8,747 nucleotides of DNA, taken from DATARH01 sp035604035 (GTDB lineage Bacteria; Pseudomonadota; Alphaproteobacteria; ATCC43930; CGMCC-115725). The stretch is from contig DATNJF010000227.1 of assembly GCA_035604035.1 (NCBI GenBank), positions 1 to 8,747 of the forward strand, read 5' to 3'. Under the pieces are notes generated by a model. It had not been told where the DNA came from, did not search any database, and saw nothing but the letters and a program-made list of their open reading frames with translations. Numbering within the stretch: the stretch's first letter is position 1; each line of letters begins with the position of its first letter. A program made the translations under genes and the position numbers. Positions 1-6,518 of the stretch are shown here, one piece after another.

Positions 1-246
1 TGCTACTGGCTCGCCGCCCACGCCGATATCGACCCAACCCGGCCACGTCTCCGCCAGTGGTACAGCTCCGCCGAGCATTCGCCAGGCACAATACCTATAA
101 CGACTTTGATAACCAAGCCAAAGAACTGTAGAAACCATGACCTCATTTCTGTGAATGTTTTATGTATACCTTCGTCGAGTTGGCTAATCCTATTCTGGAT
201 GTGTAAATCGATAAGTACTGATCTGCATGGTTCCTTGTTGAGCTGA
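1..246 (+). CDS. 3' end of an unidentified gene or gene remnant (partial)
   Basis: The reading frame starting at base 1 is open to a TGA at 244-246 and has no start inside the window. Only the first 90 bases or so have the GC-rich third positions typical of the other genes here. That part reads CYWLAAHADIDPTRPRLRQW. The hydrophobic YWLAAHADID followed by PRLRQW resembles the last strand and helix of LysR-type regulators, which often end in a WLLTHPDLR...PRVRAF pattern, but this is a memory-based resemblance. After about base 95 the DNA becomes AT-rich and the translation looks random, so the gene may really be truncated near there. The third frame, stopping at 129-131, is an alternative with poorer codon use. 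Confidence 0.25.
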   Translation, partial: CYWLAAHADIDPTRPRLRQWYSSAEHSPGTIPITTLITKPKNCRNHDLISVNVLCIPSSSWLILFWMCKSISTDLHGSLLS

Positions 247-502
247 TGTTCGAATGAATCTTTTTAACCGTACCAATAACTTGCGCCGACTTATCGACGT
301 CAAACCTGTTCACTCGCTTTGTGGTTGACAATCTGGCGAGCCACAAACTACGCTGTGGTTGCATTTCCCCCGTCCTACCCGGACGGCGTTCAACGATCCG
401 GGACGGCGCCCATCGACACGGCACTTACGCTTGGGTTGAAGAACGGCGCAGGTCCGTCGACAAGCGGCGCGTCACAATAAAACAATGTGGGGTTGGGTGC
501 GG
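132..502. other. AT-richer intergenic region with no convincing gene
   Basis: This stretch, especially 132-330, is clearly lower in GC than the rest of the window and has no coding frame I believe. The only signal found is the promoter-like pair at 325-354, described separately. A small inverted repeat, CCACA (341-345) with TGTGG (354-358), lies inside that promoter. The base composition change is compatible with an ordinary regulatory region or with an old recombination junction. Confidence 0.5.
325..354 (+). promoter_or_regulatory. Candidate sigma70-type promoter for the rlpA-like gene
   Basis: A perfect -35 hexamer TTGACA lies at 325-330. Eighteen bases later comes TACGCT (349-354), which keeps three of the six -10 consensus bases including the first TA and the last T. 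Transcription would begin near 361, leaving about 140 nt of leader before the ATG at 503. The -35 is strong and the -10 weak. No other promoter candidate in the spacer looks better. Confidence 0.35.
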
Positions 503-1210
503 ATGAAGTTGCGGATTACTTATGGTGTGGTTGCAGCGGCGCTGGCGCTAACGAGCGGCGCCGCCCTTTCTCGCTCCTTCGCTGCTGAGCTGTCGTCATT
601 ATCCCCGCCTCCTGCTGAAGCTCCAGACGTTACCGCACCAATACAAGTCGCCCCGGGCGCCAAAGCGGTCGCCCAGATCGCATCTGCGACGATGATCTTC
701 ATACCGACACCGGTTGAAGTCGCACCAATCGTACCAGCACCGCAGCCGAAGCTGACGGTCGCGGCCAAAGCCGCCAGTCATCACGCGGGAAAAGAAAAGC
801 CGAGCAGACTGGCCGCGAACGCACGGCCGGCTAGCCACGCCAATCTCGTCAATACTGGCGAGGTCGGAGGGAAGATTATCAAAGTCCAGGCGATTGGTCC
901 GTGCCTGCTCGGCCGCGCCGCGTGGTATGGCGGCCGCTATGTCGGGCGGCGCACCAGCAGTGGCGAACTTCTGGACCAGACCCACGCGACCGCCGCGCAC
1001 CGCACGCTGCCGCTCAATTCGCTGGTGCGCGTGACCAATCTCAATAATGGCCGCTCGGTCGTTGTCCGCATTACCGACCGCGGCCCGGTCAGCGAACGCC
1101 TGCTTATCGATATGTCGCCGAGGGCGGCCGACGAGCTGGCGATGAAGACCGCCGGGATCGTGCCGGTGTCAGTCGAGCGGGTAGTCGAAGTCGCCGACGC
1201 CTCCAAGTAA
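503..1210 (+). CDS. rlpA: RlpA-like septal protein with a double-psi beta-barrel domain
   Basis: The 235-aa product belongs to the RlpA family, periplasmic or outer-membrane proteins that act at the division septum. Some members (for example in Pseudomonas aeruginosa) are lytic transglycosylases that cleave peptidoglycan lacking stem peptides. Residues 1-27 form a signal peptide: K2 and R4, a VVAAALALTSGAAL core and a likely SFA|A cleavage site. There is no lipobox, so unlike the classical lipoprotein this copy should be soluble in the periplasm. Residues 28-130 are a Pro/Ala-rich linker. The DPBB domain spans about 135-229 and contains GRAAWYGG, TAAHRTLP (His166) and VRITDRGP (Asp192), matching the His and Asp required for catalysis in active homologues. 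No SPOR domain follows. I chose the ATG at 503 over the in-frame ATG at 485 because it gives a normal signal peptide and has GGGG (489-492) upstream. The protein stands alone between two gene-free regions. Confidence 0.88.
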   Translation: MKLRITYGVVAAALALTSGAALSRSFAAELSSLSPPPAEAPDVTAPIQVAPGAKAVAQIASATMIFIPTPVEVAPIVPAPQPKLTVAAKAASHHAGKEKPSRLAANARPASHANLVNTGEVGGKIIKVQAIGPCLLGRAAWYGGRYVGRRTSSGELLDQTHATAAHRTLPLNSLVRVTNLNNGRSVVVRITDRGPVSERLLIDMSPRAADELAMKTAGIVPVSVERVVEVADASK

Positions 1211-1380
1211 AACTGCAAACCTCGAACCTTCTGTCATGTTCACGCGGTGAGTGCGGCTCTACCGCCGTGCCTCCGTGTGAAGCCCAACAAAACCAGCGGT
1301 TTCATGAGCTGTCGCGTTTTTGCAACTGTGACAGAAAGGCCACGCCCCGGCAGAAAAACTTGCAAACCGCAGGGGCTCAA

Positions 1381-1409
1381 TTGACTTGAAATCCGGCCTC
1401 GATTGTATT
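1381..1409 (+). promoter_or_regulatory. Sigma70-type promoter upstream of the polysaccharide operon
   Basis: TTGACT (1381-1386, five of six -35 bases) and TGTATT (1404-1409, four of six -10 bases) are separated by the ideal 17 bases. The predicted start is near 1416. The region is more AT-rich than its surroundings. It points at the plus-strand gene group 1590-4478, whose tight spacing suggests no other strong internal promoter. Confidence 0.5.
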
Positions 1410-1418
1410 CTTCGGTCA

Positions 1419-1435
1419 TGCGCATCGGGTGCGCA
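1419..1435. repeat. TGCGCA inverted repeat, possible operator
   Basis: TGCGCA (1419-1424) and TGCGCA (1430-1435) are separated by TCGGG. Each half is itself a palindrome, so the pair reads as both a direct and an inverted repeat with 11-bp periodicity, one helical turn. It sits about 3-20 bases after the predicted transcription start of the promoter at 1381-1409, where a bound repressor would block initiation. The operator role is inferred from position only. Confidence 0.35.
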
Positions 1436-1589
1436 CTGTGATCGGCCAGGCCGGCAAAATAGTAGCCAAGACCACGGCCCTGCGAGTCCATAGCTCGATC
1501 ACGGCGCACTCTCGATGCGGCTGAGCGAAGCGGTTCGGATGCTTGGGGATAGCCCTGCGGCGGAGCAGGACTCGGGGAGTGGGGGTGAC

Positions 1590-2057
1590 GTGAGCGACCT
1601 GTGCGGGACGAATGTTGTACCGTTCCCGTTGAGGGTCCGGTCGAGGTCGATGCCCGCCAAGGCGTCGACCTCACCGAACCTCAGCGGGTATGAGTTCACC
1701 GAGGGCGAGCTTGCCGCGCTGTACCGCTGGTTCTCGGCGATGAAATATGCCTTTCCCGGCACTGAAGGGGTGATGATCGTCAGTCACAGCGATGGCTATT
1801 CGGCGGTCGGGCTTTATCACCCGGCGCGCGGCGTACCCAACTGCCTGGTCGCCAAACACGAAGTCGGCGGGGCGGTGCGGTTCTTCTGGTCAACTGAAAC
1901 CGATCCGCCGCGACCGATCGACGATATTCGCGAAATCACTGACGCCCATATCAGGGCGATCGAGCCGCCGCGAGACGAAGAGGGCTGGCTCGACCCGAAC
2001 GGTTGGATGGGGGTTTACGCGGCGCGAACGATCGCGACCGAATTGCAGGTTGTTTAA
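1590..2057 (+). CDS. Hypothetical 155-aa protein leading the polysaccharide operon
   Basis: I do not recognise this family. The preferred start is the GTG at 1590, with GGGGAG at 1574-1579 as ribosome binding site; it gives an N-terminus with NVVPFP near the front, a pattern common in small alphaproteobacterial proteins. An in-frame ATG at 1515 (180 aa) has no visible binding site, and an ATG at 1650 is also possible. There is no signal peptide or membrane segment, so the product should be cytoplasmic. The part from about residue 32 on looks like one folded domain: a helix SGYEFTEGELAALYRWFSAM, then strands such as GVMIVS and SAVGLYHP, then AVRFFW, and a conserved-looking GWLDPNGWMGVY near the end. 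It ends 28 nt before the export lipoprotein gene and is probably co-transcribed with it. A regulatory or accessory role in polysaccharide production would be a guess from context. Confidence 0.6.
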   Translation: MSDLCGTNVVPFPLRVRSRSMPAKASTSPNLSGYEFTEGELAALYRWFSAMKYAFPGTEGVMIVSHSDGYSAVGLYHPARGVPNCLVAKHEVGGAVRFFWSTETDPPRPIDDIREITDAHIRAIEPPRDEEGWLDPNGWMGVYAARTIATELQVV

Positions 2058-2060
2058 CAA
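2050..2060. repeat. TTGTT-T-AACAA palindrome over a stop codon
   Basis: A perfect 5-bp inverted repeat with one central base covers the TAA stop (2055-2057) of the hypothetical gene, 26 bases before the export gene start. It lies in the only AT-rich patch of this operon, followed by TTATGTAAC, which could serve as a weak -10 region. It might be an operator or internal promoter element, or chance. Confidence 0.2.
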
Positions 2061-2078
2061 TTAGTCTTATGTAACCTA

Positions 2079-2095
2079 CGGGGGTATGTCCCCCG
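2079..2095 (+). promoter_or_regulatory. Hairpin enclosing the start codon of the export lipoprotein gene
   Basis: CGGGGG (2079-2084) pairs perfectly with CCCCCG (2090-2095), leaving the five-base loop TATGT whose central ATG (2086-2088) is the start codon. The G-run is the only possible ribosome-binding sequence and lies in the stem. No upstream in-frame start exists, because TAG occurs at 2062-2064. In RNA this six-GC-pair hairpin would hide the binding site and expose the start codon in a tight loop, suggesting translational control. No function has been shown. Confidence 0.45.
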
Positions 2096-3270
2096 GCTCG
2101 CGAAATCCCCTGACGCGGACGCTCGACGGCTTGACCCTCGCTGTCGGGCTTTTTGTCGTCGGCTGTGGCTTCGTGCCGACTTCCGGCCCCACCGCCCACC
2201 AAGTCATCGACCAAAGCTCGCGTGACGGCAGCGCCCATTTCGAAATCGTCGGCATCGACAGCGCAGTCGTGGCCGGCCTGCTCGCCGCGCCAAAACCGAG
2301 CCTCTGCGACCGCTTTCCCCAGAAGGGCCCGCCGGCCGATCCGACGATCGGGGTCGGCGACAGCGTCGTCGTCACCATCTGGGAGGCGGCGGATGGCGGG
2401 CTTTTCTCGGGCCCGGCCAACGCCCCGAATGGCCCCGGCGCGCATAGCGTGACCTTGCCGCCGCAGCTGGTCGGCCGCGACGGCGCGATCAGCGTGCCGT
2501 TTGCAGGGCGCATCGCGGTCGCCGGGCATTTGCCGCTCGACGTCCAGCACGCGGTCGAGAAGCGCCTCACCGGCAAGGCACTCGACCCGCAGGCGATCGT
2601 CACCGTCGACAAGAGCATCAGCAACACGGCGACCGTCGAGGGCGAGGTGGTCAAGGGTGCGCTGGTGTCACTGTCGCCCAGGGGCAACCGACTTCTCGAC
2701 CTGATCGCGGTGGCCGGGGGCACCAGCGCCCCGGTCTACGAGATCGCGGTGCGGCTGTCGCGCCGCGGGGCGACCGCGACGATCCCCATGGAGTCGCTCG
2801 TCGCCGAGCCGCGGGAAAACATCTACGCCGAACCCGGCGACGTATTGACCCTGGTGCGAGCGCCGCAAAGCTTCACTGTGTTCGGCGCGACCGGTCAGAA
2901 TAACGAGATCCGGTTTTCCGGCCCGACAATGAGCCTCGCCGAGGCTCTCGCCAAGGCCGGTGGGCTGCAAGATTTCCGCTCGGACCCGGCCGGCGTGTTC
3001 CTGTTTCGCTACGAGAACCCGGCAGTAGTCGCCGCGCTCGGCCGCAAGCCGAGCGAGATCGCCCCGGATGGCCGCGTGCCGCTGGTCTACCGTCTCGATC
3101 TCAGCGACGCCAAGGCCTATTTCGCCGCCGAGCGGTTCCCGATCGAGGATAAGGACATCCTCTATGCCGCCAACGCCGACATGACCGAGCTGGAGAAATT
3201 CCTCGGGCTGATCAACACGCTGACCGCTCCGGTGGTGACCGGTGCTGTGGTCAAGAGCGCGACGCACTAG
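2086..3270 (+). CDS. Polysaccharide export outer-membrane lipoprotein (Wza/ExoF/KpsD type)
   Basis: The 394-aa product is an outer-membrane auxiliary protein that forms the exit channel for capsular or exopolysaccharide. Residues 1-26 are a lipoprotein signal (R6 and R11, then LTLAVGLFVV) ending in the lipobox VVGC, with Cys27 as the lipidated residue. A polysaccharide export (Poly_export) domain runs from about 85 to 177: IGVGDSVVVTIWE at the front, then LVGRDGAISVPFAGRIAVAG and LDPQAIVTV. Two SLBB-type beta-grasp domains follow at about 181-258 (VEGEVVKGALVSL, DLIAVAGG, YAEPGDVLTL) and 262-361 (FTVFGATGQN, LAEALAKAGGL, FLFRYE, IEDKDILYAAN). No obvious C-terminal membrane helix is seen beyond a mildly hydrophobic end. 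The length is typical for Wza relatives. The ATG at 2086 is the only reasonable start and lies in a hairpin loop. The gene lies 28 nt after the hypothetical gene and 16 nt before the glycosyltransferase gene. No polymerase, flippase or tyrosine kinase is inside the window, so Wzy-type versus ABC-type export cannot be decided. Confidence 0.9.
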   Translation: MSPGSRNPLTRTLDGLTLAVGLFVVGCGFVPTSGPTAHQVIDQSSRDGSAHFEIVGIDSAVVAGLLAAPKPSLCDRFPQKGPPADPTIGVGDSVVVTIWEAADGGLFSGPANAPNGPGAHSVTLPPQLVGRDGAISVPFAGRIAVAGHLPLDVQHAVEKRLTGKALDPQAIVTVDKSISNTATVEGEVVKGALVSLSPRGNRLLDLIAVAGGTSAPVYEIAVRLSRRGATATIPMESLVAEPRENIYAEPGDVLTLVRAPQSFTVFGATGQNNEIRFSGPTMSLAEALAKAGGLQDFRSDPAGVFLFRYENPAVVAALGRKPSEIAPDGRVPLVYRLDLSDAKAYFAAERFPIEDKDILYAANADMTELEKFLGLINTLTAPVVTGAVVKSATH

Positions 3271-3286
3271 GAGCGTCAGCGGCGCG

Positions 3287-4478
3287 ATGATCGCGCTCGA
3301 TCTATCACGCTTGCTGTCGCGCGCCGGCGTCGCGACGCCGACCGGCATCGACCGCGTTGAGCTCGCCTATGCGCGGCATCTTCTCGCGGGCGGCAAGGAG
3401 TATCGCTTCGCGGCGATCAATGCGGTCGGCGCGATCGCCGCGTTGCCGCAGGCGGAAGCCGCGCGGTTCGTTGAAGCGCTGGAGGCGATGTGGCGCGATG
3501 GCGCGGCACCGGAAGAGGTGCAGAAGATCAAGGCGCGGGCGTGGCGGCTGCGCCGTGCCGCGTTGTTCGCCGTTGGGGCATTGCGGACACGGCTGCGCGA
3601 GGACACGAACCCGGTCTACTTGCTGGTGTCGCACAGTCATCTCGACCGTGCCCGCGGCATCGCCCGGCTCAAGCGAGCATCGGCCGCGCGCTTCGTCTGC
3701 CTGATCCACGACCTGATCCCGCTGGACTACCCGCAATACACCAGCCCGGCGCAGACTAGGCGGCACCGGCGCCGTATCAGCAAACGTCGCCGCGCTCGCC
3801 GACGCGGTGGTGGTCAATTCCGCGGCGACGCAGAGGGCGCTGACGCGTCGGCTGGAACGAGACCTGCCCGTCGCGGTTGCCCCGCTCGGCCTCGATCTCG
3901 CCGCCGAGCAACCGGCGACTGCCGAGCGGCCATATTTCGTCTGTCTCGGCACGATCGAACCGCGCAAGAACCATGCGCTGCTGCTCGATATCTGGCAGCG
4001 CCTGAAGGCCGACCATGGCGAGCAGGCACCGCGATTGCTGCTGGTCGGCCGGCGCGGCTGGGGTAGCGAAAAAATCGCCGCGCGCCTGCCCGGCTTTCGC
4101 CCGATTGTCGAAGAGCGGCCGGACCTGCCGGACCGGGCGCTGGGGCCGCTGCTGCGCGGCGCCCGCGCACTGTTGTTGCCGTCCTTCGCCGAGGGGTTCG
4201 GGCTCCCGGTGATCGAGGCGTTGGCGAGCGGCGTGCCGGTGCTGTGCAGCGACCTGCCGGCGCTGCGCGAAAGCGGTAGTGGGGTCCCTGACTATCTCGA
4301 CCCCGGCGATGCGGCGGTATGGCGAACGGCGATCCTCGACTACGCCACCAACTCGCCACGGCGCGAGGCTCAGCTTGCCCGGCTCGCGCAATGGCGAGCG
4401 CCGCGCTGGGACGAGCATTTCGCCATTGTCGACCGCCTCCTCGTCGGGCTCACCGAAGCGCGCCGGCTTCCTCGATGA
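3287..4478 (+). pseudogene. GT4-type glycosyltransferase with an internal frameshift
   Basis: Two adjacent frames together make one glycosyltransferase. The ATG at 3287 has AGGAG (3269-3273) upstream, overlapping the stop of the export gene. Residues 1-165 read well: MIALDLSRLLSRAG, TGIDRVELAYARHL and LIHDLIPLDYP, typical of the N-terminal Rossmann domain of this group. After AGC at 3779-3781 the frame becomes arginine-rich nonsense, while the next frame continues with NVAALADAVVVNSAAT, GTIEPRKNH, LLLVGRRGWG and EGFGLPVIE, the EX7E motif of GT4 enzymes, to the TGA at 4476-4478. Removing one A from AAA (3782-3784) joins the two parts into a 396-aa protein of normal length. As written, the gene gives no active enzyme. 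A sequencing error, a recent mutation or phase variation could explain it. It would transfer a sugar from a nucleotide sugar during polysaccharide repeat assembly. The 3' end overlaps the convergent oxoamine synthase gene by 29 bp. Confidence 0.82.
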
Positions 4479-5718
4479 CGATGCGTGCGGTTTCGCGCAG
4501 CTGCGCCTCGCTGTGCCCGGCGGTGACGAAAAACCGCAGCCGCGCGGCGCGCACCGCGGGGTAGAGGATCGGCGGCGCGTTGATGCCGCGGGCGAAGAGC
4601 GCCTGGGCGAGGCGTCCGGCGCCGATCGAGCTGCCGATGATGAGCGGCACGATCGCTGCGCCGATCGAGCCGCCAATATCGAGCCCGGCCTCGCGTAGCA
4701 GCCCAGCGAATAGCGCCGCGTTGCGGTTGAGACAGGTAACCCGCTCGGGCTCGTCGCGAAGGATGCGCAGCGCCGCGAGCGCGGCCGCGGCTAACGGCGG
4801 CGCGATCCCGACCGAGAACACAAACCCCGGCAAGGTGTGCTTCAGATAGCCGATCAGCGCGCCGCTCCCGGCGATGTAGCCACCAGTTGAGACGAGACTC
4901 TTGCTCAGCGTTCCCATCCAGATATCGACCTCGCCGGGGTCGATGCCGACGTGCTCGGCGAGACCGAAGCCGCGGTGGCCGAGCACCCCGAGCGCATGTG
5001 CCTCATCAACCATCAGCCAGGCGCGATGCCGCCGGGCGACGGCGACAAAGGCGGCGAGGTCGGGCGCATCGCCGTCCATGCTGTAATGACCCTCGATGAC
5101 AATGAGCGCCTTGGCGTGGCGCGGCCGCGCCTCAGCAAGGGCCTTCTCGGCGGCATGCGGATCAAGATGGCGGAACGGCATCCGCCGCGCGCCGGAAAGC
5201 CGCGCCCCCTCGACGATGCTGTTATGGGCGAGCGCGTCGTAAACGATGACATCACCCGGTCCGAGCAGCGCCCCGATCAGCGAGACGTTGGTGGCATGAC
5301 CGCCGACCAGCGCGACCGCGTCCTCGGCGGCGTAGAGCCGGGCGAGTTCGGACTCGAGCTCGCGATGGATGCCGCGCTCGCCCGACACCATGCGGCTCGC
5401 CGAGACGGTGGTGCCATAGCGATCGATCGCAGCCTTCGCCGCCTCGACCACGCGCGGATCGCCGTTCAAGCCGAGGTAGTCGTAAGAGGCAAAATTGCTG
5501 ATCCGGCGCCCGTCGATTGTGGACTCAGCGCCGGCGATGCCGTCATGGACGCGGAAGAACGGATCGGCGATGCCGAGCTCGGCGGCGGCAGCCCCGATCA
5601 CACGCAGCTCGCGGTAGCCGTCAAGCTGCGTCGGGTCGAGGCGTTGGGGCCGTTCGTCGGCTCCGGCCGACACGCCGAATCCGTTTAGGCGAGCGCCGGG
5701 TGCTTCCAGCCGAGCCAT
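4450..5718 (-). CDS. Alpha-oxoamine synthase family PLP enzyme (AONS/KBL/RkpG-like)
   Basis: The 422-aa product is a fold-type I PLP enzyme that condenses an amino acid with an acyl thioester, losing CO2. Visible landmarks are NFASYDYLGLNG (75-86), the PLP-stacking His165 in DALAHNS, IEGHYSMDGD (208-217), VDEAHALGVLG (237-247, Asp238 and His241) and the Schiff-base Lys273 in GTLSKSLVSTGGY. All catalytic positions are intact. The N-terminus is about 30 residues longer than in biotin BioF, and no biotin genes are near. The VSASRMVSGERGIHRELE stretch and this N-terminus resemble the AONS-like proteins of polyketide and K-antigen loci, such as rhizobial RkpG, so a lipid or amino-ketone part of surface polysaccharide is a reasonable inference. 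The ATG at 5718 overlaps the amidohydrolase gene by 34 nt; a GTG at 5673, just past that gene's stop, is an alternative start. Serine palmitoyltransferase-like activity cannot be excluded. Confidence 0.85.
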   Translation of the reverse strand: MARLEAPGARLNGFGVSAGADERPQRLDPTQLDGYRELRVIGAAAAELGIADPFFRVHDGIAGAESTIDGRRISNFASYDYLGLNGDPRVVEAAKAAIDRYGTTVSASRMVSGERGIHRELESELARLYAAEDAVALVGGHATNVSLIGALLGPGDVIVYDALAHNSIVEGARLSGARRMPFRHLDPHAAEKALAEARPRHAKALIVIEGHYSMDGDAPDLAAFVAVARRHRAWLMVDEAHALGVLGHRGFGLAEHVGIDPGEVDIWMGTLSKSLVSTGGYIAGSGALIGYLKHTLPGFVFSVGIAPPLAAAALAALRILRDEPERVTCLNRNAALFAGLLREAGLDIGGSIGAAIVPLIIGSSIGAGRLAQALFARGINAPPILYPAVRAARLRFFVTAGHSEAQLRETARIVIEEAGALR

Positions 5719-6518
5719 TCACACACCGCCCGGCCCATCACCAGCTCTTTGTCCTTGCCCTCCAGCCACGGCAATTCGTCGGTGAACATCGTCACGCATT
5801 GCCGGTAGGAACACGGCATGCGGGTGATGTCGGTGCCCCAGAAACAGCGGTTGGGGCCGAACGCATCGAAGATCTGCTTCAGGTAGCCGTGGATGTTCTT
5901 GTAGGGGTACGGCGCGCTCGAATAGCTCGGCGCCCCCGACATCTTGACCCCGACATTAGGCAGCTTGGCGAGCGCCAGCATCTCCGGCAGATCGGCCCAG
6001 GCCTCGTCGTCGGTGCCGCCGGCGCCGCCGCCATGGCGGCCGAGATGGTCGATATGGATTTTGAGGCCGGGATGGCTCTCGGCGATCTTGCCGAGTTCCT
6101 TCATACGGCCGCCGGCCAGGAGCCCGACAACGTAGCCCTGCTTCTCGCAAGCGCTCCAGAACCATTCAAGCGAACCATCGGTCCAGTAGCGCTTCTGATG
6201 CGGCTGGTTGAAGGTGAAACGGAAACCGAGCATGCCCGGCCGCGAACGCCAGTTGCGCACGATCTCTTCCTTGTTCGGCGCCTCCAAATCGAAATGGCCG
6301 AGGATGCAGAACTTATCAGGGTACGCCTTGACCGCCTCGACCGCCTGCACGTTGACCGCCTCGCCCAGCGATGAGGGCGGATGCAGCACCGCGGCATCGA
6401 CCCCGGCCTCCTTCATCTCGGCCAGCGCGTCGTTGACGTCGTAGGTCGGGATCTGCCGGTGGTGCGCCGACATTTTGCCGTTTTCCCAGATGTGGATTTG
6501 CGAGTCGACGATCAGCAT
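5685..6518 (-). CDS. Amidohydrolase-2 family metal-dependent hydrolase
   Basis: The 277-aa product is a TIM-barrel protein of the amidohydrolase-2 family (lactonases, decarboxylases and related hydrolases). It begins VDSQIHIW (4-11), the barrel's first strand, where most members have HxH; here the first His is Gln7 and only His9 remains. Later landmarks are LGFRF (97-101), KIHIDHLG (153-160) with His155, Asp157 and His158, VKMSG (191-195) and the acid FWGTD (226-230, Asp230). The Gln at the first ligand site suggests altered or absent metal binding, though QxH versions occur in this family. GGAGG (6525-6529 on the complementary strand) lies six bases before the ATG, an excellent ribosome binding site. 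No signal peptide is seen, so it is cytoplasmic. It is divergent from the flavin oxidoreductase gene and overlaps the downstream oxoamine synthase by 34 nt, implying one transcript. The substrate is unknown. Confidence 0.85.
   Translation of the reverse strand: MLIVDSQIHIWENGKMSAHHRQIPTYDVNDALAEMKEAGVDAAVLHPPSSLGEAVNVQAVEAVKAYPDKFCILGHFDLEAPNKEEIVRNWRSRPGMLGFRFTFNQPHQKRYWTDGSLEWFWSACEKQGYVVGLLAGGRMKELGKIAESHPGLKIHIDHLGRHGGGAGGTDDEAWADLPEMLALAKLPNVGVKMSGAPSYSSAPYPYKNIHGYLKQIFDAFGPNRCFWGTDITRMPCSYRQCVTMFTDELPWLEGKDKELVMGRAVCEWLGWKHPALA

Larger units (their letters stand above)
1211..1589. other. Gene-free region between the rlpA-like gene and the polysaccharide operon
   Basis: No coding frame here has convincing composition or family features. 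The region holds a weak hairpin (AAACC 1290-1294 with GGTTT 1298-1302), a good promoter at 1381-1409 and an inverted repeat at 1419-1435. From 1436 to 1589 it would be the untranslated leader of the downstream gene. That leader could be shorter if translation starts at the alternative ATG at 1515. Confidence 0.5.

Noticed and set aside
143..424. 93-aa reverse frame in the left intergenic region
   Set aside because: Low GC, no family motif and no ribosome binding site. It overlaps the candidate rlpA promoter.
321..506. 61-aa forward frame ahead of the rlpA-like gene
   Set aside because: Non-ATG start, no binding site, composition unlike a protein; it overlaps the promoter and the real start.
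1290..1302. AAACC/GGTTT hairpin as terminator for the rlpA-like gene
   Set aside because: Only five weak pairs and no T-run directly after the stem.
1240..1674. 144-aa reverse frame between the rlpA-like and hypothetical genes
   Set aside because: Ser/Arg/Pro-rich, no recognisable domain, and it overlaps both the promoter and the forward gene with better codon use.
2668..3348. 226-aa reverse frame opposite the export lipoprotein
   Set aside because: Antisense of a clear Wza-type gene in GC-rich DNA. No motif of its own.
3782..4066. Continuation of the N-terminal glycosyltransferase frame past the frameshift
   Set aside because: The translation turns into Arg-rich nonsense, while the next frame carries the conserved GT4 motifs.
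4951..5688. 245-aa forward frame opposite the oxoamine synthase
   Set aside because: Antisense of an enzyme with every catalytic residue in place; no domain recognised.
5517..6374. 285-aa forward frame opposite the amidohydrolase
   Set aside because: Antisense artefact of GC-rich coding DNA. The reverse gene has an excellent ribosome binding site and family motifs.
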